Of a DNA stretch of 47,648 nt, positions 44,261 to 47,648 are shown one piece after another. Source of the DNA: Streptomyces ureilyticus (GTDB lineage: Bacteria > Actinomycetota > Actinomycetes > Streptomycetales > Streptomycetaceae); assembly GCF_011045025.1 (NCBI RefSeq), contig NZ_JAAKZX010000060.1, forward strand, positions 1 through 47,648, written 5' to 3'. The notes beneath the pieces were generated by a model. The model did no database searches. It was not told the origin of the DNA and saw nothing but the letters and a program-made list of their open reading frames with translations. How positions within the stretch are numbered: position 1 is the stretch's first letter; the number at the start of each line of letters is the position of its first letter. A program made the position numbers and the translations under genes.

Positions 44261-44320
44261 CGCGAGCAACCACCCACGCACCCACACCCGCCTAACCGCC
44301 GGAGGCACCCCGCGGAGCGT

Positions 44321-45151
44321 TCAGTGCGGGCCCGCCGCGAACTCCGTCCCGCACGGCCCCGCCCCCGCGGCCTCCCGCAGCGGAACCGGATCCCCGGTCA
44401 TCGTCAGCGTGCGGTAGTGGCTCCCGATGCATTCGGAAGACCGCCCCACGTAGTGGGCGATGAACGACCGACGGAACCGCTCAGCGGAGCGATTCGGCTG
44501 CGAGCCATGGACCAGCGTGCCGTTGAAGAACAGAACGTCACCCGGCGACATGTCGACCGGCACGGCGGCGAGGCCGGGCGGCGGCGGTACATACTCCCGC
44601 GCGAACGACACGCCTTCGTCGGCCTCCTCCGGGCAGAACAGGTCCATCTTGTGCGTGCCGGGAACGACCTCCAGTCCGCCGTTCTCCCGGTCGATCACAT
44701 CGCAGGCGATCCACGCGGCCACACAGGTGCCGGGCTCTACCCGGAGATAGAAGTTGTCCTGGTGGAGGGCCTGGCCCCGCGCGCCCGGCGGCTTGAAGTA
44801 GAACATGCTCTGTGCGGCCAGCACCTCCTCGCCGAAGAGGGTCTCCAGGACGCCGCGCAGCCGCGGTTCGAGGAGGAAACGCAGCGCCAGGTCGTTGATG
44901 CGGTGCGGATGCATCACACGGGGGTAGCTGTGCAGCGGATCGGCGGACCCCAGTGTCTCCGTCGCGCGCGGCTCGAAATGGCCGGGCACCGGACCGGCGG
45001 CGTGCAGGGCCGTGAACTCCGCGTTCAGCTCGGCGATCTCGTCCCGGCCGAACAGCCCGCGCAGCACCGTGAAGCCGTCCTCCTCGAACTGGCGGTGTCC
45101 GGCCTCGGGCAGGATGGGCTCATGGAAGGCTCCGATGTCCGTGACTGTCAT
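44321..45151 (-). CDS. Phytanoyl-CoA dioxygenase family (PhyH) oxygenase
   Basis: 276 residues. Fe(II) triad H130-Q-D132 (LHQDNFY) and H215 (LVHGSQPN), with an Arg downstream (RSAERFRRSF) for 2-oxoglutarate. Other signatures: FEEDGFTVLRGLF at the start and CDVIDRENGGLEVVPGTHKMD. The family hydroxylates small molecules, from acyl-CoA to ectoine. Divergent from an AraC regulator 68 bp away, so probably controlled by it. Confidence 0.88.
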   Translation of the reverse strand: MTVTDIGAFHEPILPEAGHRQFEEDGFTVLRGLFGRDEIAELNAEFTALHAAGPVPGHFEPRATETLGSADPLHSYPRVMHPHRINDLALRFLLEPRLRGVLETLFGEEVLAAQSMFYFKPPGARGQALHQDNFYLRVEPGTCVAAWIACDVIDRENGGLEVVPGTHKMDLFCPEEADEGVSFAREYVPPPPGLAAVPVDMSPGDVLFFNGTLVHGSQPNRSAERFRRSFIAHYVGRSSECIGSHYRTLTMTGDPVPLREAAGAGPCGTEFAAGPH

Positions 45152-45219
45152 GCGTCAACCCTTTCCGGCAGGCTCCGTCCCTCTCACGCTAGGCCGCCGC
45201 ATCCTTCGGGAGGATGCCC

Positions 45220-46137
45220 GTGAACGCTGACGGGTTGCCCGAGCCTGCTGTCCCTGCCCCGCCACCGGGCCTCGTCACCGTCGGCCGTTTCGACGAACGG
45301 CCCGCCTACAGCGTCAACCGCCCGCACGGCGCGGACAGTTGGCTGTTCACCTGGACCACGGGCGGGCACGGACGGCTGAGCCAGGGCGGAGTCGAAGCGC
45401 GGGCGGGCGCGGGGGACCTGGTGGTCCTCGGACCGGACGTTCCCCATCGGTACGCGGTCGCGCCGGGCGCACGGCACTGGGCGTTCTGGTGGGTGCACTG
45501 CCAGGCCAGGGCGTCGTGGGCGGGCTGGCTGCGGCCGTACGCGCGCGGGGACCGGCTGTACGTCGTGACGCCGGCCCCCGACGGCGTCCACGACCGCGTG
45601 GAGTCGGCGTTCCGGCGGATGCTCGCCGACGCACGGTGGACGGGGCAGGGCGCGCCGCCCGGCCGGACCGCCACGCCGGTCGCCACCGCTGAAGCCGGCC
45701 AGGTCGCCGTCGCCCACGGAGCCGCCGCCCGCGAGCTCGCCCTCTGCTCCCTGGAGTCGGTCGTGCTCCTCACGGCCGCCACCGCGCGCACGGAGCCGCA
45801 GCGGTCCGGCATCGACGTACGGATCCGCCGTGCCGAGGCGCTGATCGCGGCGGACCCGGGCGCGCCGCACACCGTGGAGTCACTGGCCGCGGACGTCTCG
45901 CTGTCGCCCTCCCGGTTCGCGCACCTCTTCAGCCAGCAGCTCGGCCAGTCCCCGATGCGGGCCGTGCTCGCCGCCCGACTGCTGCACGCGGCCCGCCTCC
46001 TGGAGGCCACCGATCTGCCGGTGGAACGGGTGGCGGCGGCCTCCGGTTTCACCAGCCCGTACCACTTCAACCGCGTATTCCGGCAGCGTTACGGGACGCC
46101 TCCCGGCGCGTACCGGGCGGGACTCCGAGCCCCGTAG
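45220..46137 (+). CDS. AraC-family transcriptional regulator
   Basis: 305 residues. N-terminal cupin (~20-120) that binds a ligand; C-terminal double HTH (~205-305) with SLAADVSLSPSRFAHLFSQQLGQSPM and VAAASGFTSPYHFNRVFRQRYGTPP. GTG 45220 is preferred as GGGAGG lies six bases upstream; the ATG at 45214 abuts that site. Most likely activates the divergent PhyH gene. Confidence 0.87.
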   Translation: MNADGLPEPAVPAPPPGLVTVGRFDERPAYSVNRPHGADSWLFTWTTGGHGRLSQGGVEARAGAGDLVVLGPDVPHRYAVAPGARHWAFWWVHCQARASWAGWLRPYARGDRLYVVTPAPDGVHDRVESAFRRMLADARWTGQGAPPGRTATPVATAEAGQVAVAHGAAARELALCSLESVVLLTAATARTEPQRSGIDVRIRRAEALIAADPGAPHTVESLAADVSLSPSRFAHLFSQQLGQSPMRAVLAARLLHAARLLEATDLPVERVAAASGFTSPYHFNRVFRQRYGTPPGAYRAGLRAP

Positions 46138-46240
46138 AAGATCCGATGCCCTGTGTTCCAGGACGGCAAATCGGCACATACTCCAGGTGACTTAGAGAAA
46201 CGAAATTCGAATCACCTTGCGGCAAACTCTGGTTGACACT

Positions 46241-46254
46241 TTGAAACGCTTCAA
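46241..46254. promoter_or_regulatory. LacI-type operator-like palindrome
   Basis: TTGAAACGCTTCAA: near-perfect palindrome with central CG, the form recognised by many Streptomyces LacI-family sugar regulators. Three bases upstream is TTGACA (46233-46238). No sugar gene or LacI gene follows. Confidence 0.5.
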
Positions 46255-46363
46255 CCGCTCTCAAGCCGCTCTCCAACTACTCGGGCAGAAACGGGCATTG
46301 ACTGGTTTGGCTTGTACGGGGCGGTGCGCTGTGGAAGGCTGCGATTGGCGGCGTGTGCCCATT

Positions 46364-46381
46364 CCATACCGAGAGGTATGG
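46364..46381. promoter_or_regulatory. CCATACC inverted repeat before the sigma-like gene
   Basis: CCATACC-GAGA-GGTATGG, perfect 7-bp arms, 35 bp upstream of GTG 46417. Could be an operator or an RNA hairpin in the leader. Confidence 0.5.
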
Positions 46382-46416
46382 GCTGATTTCGGCGGGGTCT
46401 GCGGAGGAAAGAGCAC

Positions 46417-47648
46417 GTGAACGAAGCGACGGACGAGCAACTGCTGGCTCGGCACTGGGCAGCGGTCCACTCGTACGCGCGACTGTGCACCAGCAGCACG
46501 CAGTACGCCGGAATGCTCACCACCGCCGCATTCACACGAACGTTCGGGGAATTCGGGCGGCGGCCCGGAGAGACCGTGGCGTGGCTGCCACGGCTGCTGG
46601 TCGCCGTGCGCGGTATCGCGGCGGAATGGGACGCGGACCACCGGCGCTCACAGCTCCACCCCGATCTCCACTCCGGGCCCGAGGACGGGGACCGCGCCTC
46701 GGTACGGCTTCTTCCGCCGGAGAACCGGCTCCTGGTGTCCCGCGCATTCAAGGAGCTGCCGGAGACGGCCCGCGGCATTCTGTGGCACGCGGAAGTCGAG
46801 GCGGAGGACCTCGCGATACCGGCCGAACTGCTCGGCCTGACCGCCGCCGACGCTCCCGCCCAACTGGAGCGGGCGCGTGAGCTCTTACGCACCGCCACGC
46901 TTGAGGCGCACACCGCACTCGCCCCCCGTGAGGAGTGCCGTCGCTACAACCGACTGCTGGAGGCGTCGGTCCGGCAAGGCAGCACCAAGACTTGCCGCGA
47001 TCTGCTCCGGCACATGAACAAGTGCGGGTACTGCCGTTATGCGGCCGACCAATTGGACCAGACGGGCGGCCGGCGGCCGGTGCTGCTGGCCGAGGCGGTG
47101 CTCGGCTGGGGAGCACGGCCGTATCTCGATTCCCGGCCCGGCCGCCGTGCCCGCATTGAGAAGGCACAGGCGGGCCCCGTCGCGGCGGAGGCCCCCATGG
47201 GCCCGTTCGCGGAGAGGCCACCCAGGGACCCGTTCGTCGAGAGGCCATCCAGGGGCCCGATAGCGGAGAGGCCATCCAGGGGCCCAATCCCGGAGGAGCC
47301 GCCCACGGGTCCGTTCCCAGAGAAGCCGCCCACGGCCCCGCTCGCGGAGGAGGCCCCGACCGGCCCGGTCGTGTCCGTGACCTCGGGCGAATCCTGGACC
47401 GCCGAGCCCACGCATGAATCCTGGCCCACGGCGCCCGCAGACGAATCCTGGGCTACCGCCCCCGCGGACGAACCCTGGACCGCCGCTCCCGCGGACGTCG
47501 CCTACCACCACGAGCCCGGGATTCCAGCGATCCGGTTGATTCGGTCGACGGCCCGCTCGAAGCCGCGGGTGAGGTCGTCGAAGACGGCCTGGACACTGCG
47601 CTCGCTGTTCATCCGGCCGACGATCTGCCCGACGGGTGTGCCGAGCAG
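46417..47648 (+). CDS. Sigma-like / zinc-finger regulatory protein, no stop in window (partial)
   Basis: At least 410 codons, open to the window end. Residues ~1-190 resemble actinobacterial sigma-70-like proteins (DEQLLARHWAAVHSYARLC, AAFTRTFGEFGRR, LPRLLVAVRGIAAEWD, LVSRAFKELPETARGILWH). Residues ~195-215 carry an H-x3-C-x2-C zinc motif (HMNKCGYC) of the anti-sigma/ZAS kind. From ~240 comes a Pro/Glu-rich repeat region (GPxxERPSRGP, then DESWATAPADEPW). GAGGAAA precedes GTG 46417. The frame continues antisense into the gene at 47502, where codon bias weakens, so the natural 3' end is probably lost. Confidence 0.65.
   Translation, partial: MNEATDEQLLARHWAAVHSYARLCTSSTQYAGMLTTAAFTRTFGEFGRRPGETVAWLPRLLVAVRGIAAEWDADHRRSQLHPDLHSGPEDGDRASVRLLPPENRLLVSRAFKELPETARGILWHAEVEAEDLAIPAELLGLTAADAPAQLERARELLRTATLEAHTALAPREECRRYNRLLEASVRQGSTKTCRDLLRHMNKCGYCRYAADQLDQTGGRRPVLLAEAVLGWGARPYLDSRPGRRARIEKAQAGPVAAEAPMGPFAERPPRDPFVERPSRGPIAERPSRGPIPEEPPTGPFPEKPPTAPLAEEAPTGPVVSVTSGESWTAEPTHESWPTAPADESWATAPADEPWTAAPADVAYHHEPGIPAIRLIRSTARSKPRVRSSKTAWTLRSLFIRPTICPTGVPS
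47190..47480 (+). repeat. Degenerate Pro/Glu repeat region
   Basis: Short DNA repeats (AGGCCATCCAGGGGCCC and GACGAATCCTGG types) encode ERPSRGPI and A/DESW-like units in the tail of the sigma-like protein. Confidence 0.6.
47502..47648 (-). CDS. C-terminus of a flavin oxidoreductase-like protein (partial)
   Basis: The last 48 codons of a minus-strand gene: GTPVGQIVGRMNSERSVQAVFDDLTRGFERAVDRINRIAG, then PGSWW and a stop. Clean GC3. The GQIVGRM and ERAVDRI pattern resembles the C-terminus of nitronate monooxygenase-like flavin oxidoreductases, but only the end is visible, so this is tentative. Confidence 0.5.
   Translation of the reverse strand: MLGTPVGQIVGRMNSERSVQAVFDDLTRGFERAVDRINRIAGIPGSWW

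Overview
The window looks like a chromosomal segment from a Streptomyces or very close relative. The reasons are very high GC with strong G/C at third codon positions, frequent GTG/TTG starts, ATGA-coupled operons, a complete conservon (cvnABCD plus P450), a class I bacterial terpene synthase, an F420/Ddn-type protein and a second tuf gene outside the str operon. Several decayed loci and secondary-metabolism genes sit among ordinary housekeeping genes, as in accessory or arm-proximal DNA.

Layout. (1) 1-6.2 kb: a lipoprotein-like remnant, two FUSC-family membrane proteins, an FBP/treble-clef protein divergent from an APH-type phosphotransferase across a perfect palindrome, a PHP/HhH phosphoesterase and a small conserved protein. 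(2) 6.2-10.8 kb: decay zone with a class A beta-lactamase pseudogene, a VanZ protein with a heptad (S/T)PKSRS tail, and an Mrp-type cation/proton antiporter operon that has lost MnhC and parts of MnhB and MnhD. A DUF4230 protein follows. (3) 11-17.1 kb: extra EF-Tu, STAS protein, MarR plus aldehyde and alcohol dehydrogenases behind twin operators, and a DUF1304/TetR pair behind another twin operator. (4) 17.1-29.3 kb: GNAT, MFS exporter, then a four-gene operon (FAAL, ACP-KS-AT-ACP-TE polyketide synthase, secreted antigen-85-like acyltransferase, crotonyl-CoA carboxylase/reductase-type enzyme) and a convergent P450. (5) 29.6-35 kb: conservon cvnABCD plus a CYP157-like P450 whose ExxR motif reads ExxW, convergent with an avermitilol-synthase-like sesquiterpene cyclase. 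(6) 35.3-41.6 kb: VOC protein, peroxiredoxin, DUF4235, glutathionyl-hydroquinone reductase, CDF transporter, Ddn-like protein, aldehyde dehydrogenase and a flavoprotein near an 11-bp-arm palindrome. (7) 41.6-47.6 kb: GH114 lipoprotein, D-2-hydroxyacid dehydrogenase, HAD phosphatase, PhyH dioxygenase, AraC regulator, and a sigma-like/zinc-finger regulator whose frame never closes before the window ends, running antisense into a partial flavin oxidoreductase.

The main candidate for an undescribed system is the 19.4-27.9 kb operon. Its enzyme set and PKS domain order match the mycolic-acid condensation locus of mycobacteria (FadD32, Pks13, antigen 85). Here the carboxylase AccD4 is replaced by a reductive carboxylase of the Ccr family whose pocket resembles medium/long-chain members. 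I infer that FAAL loads a fatty acid on the first ACP, the AT loads an alkylmalonyl unit made by the Ccr-type enzyme onto the second ACP, the KS performs a single Claisen condensation, and the TE and/or the secreted antigen-85-like protein hands the alpha-branched beta-keto lipid to an acceptor. No ketoreductase is encoded nearby. No tRNA, rRNA, CRISPR array or insertion sequence was recognised.
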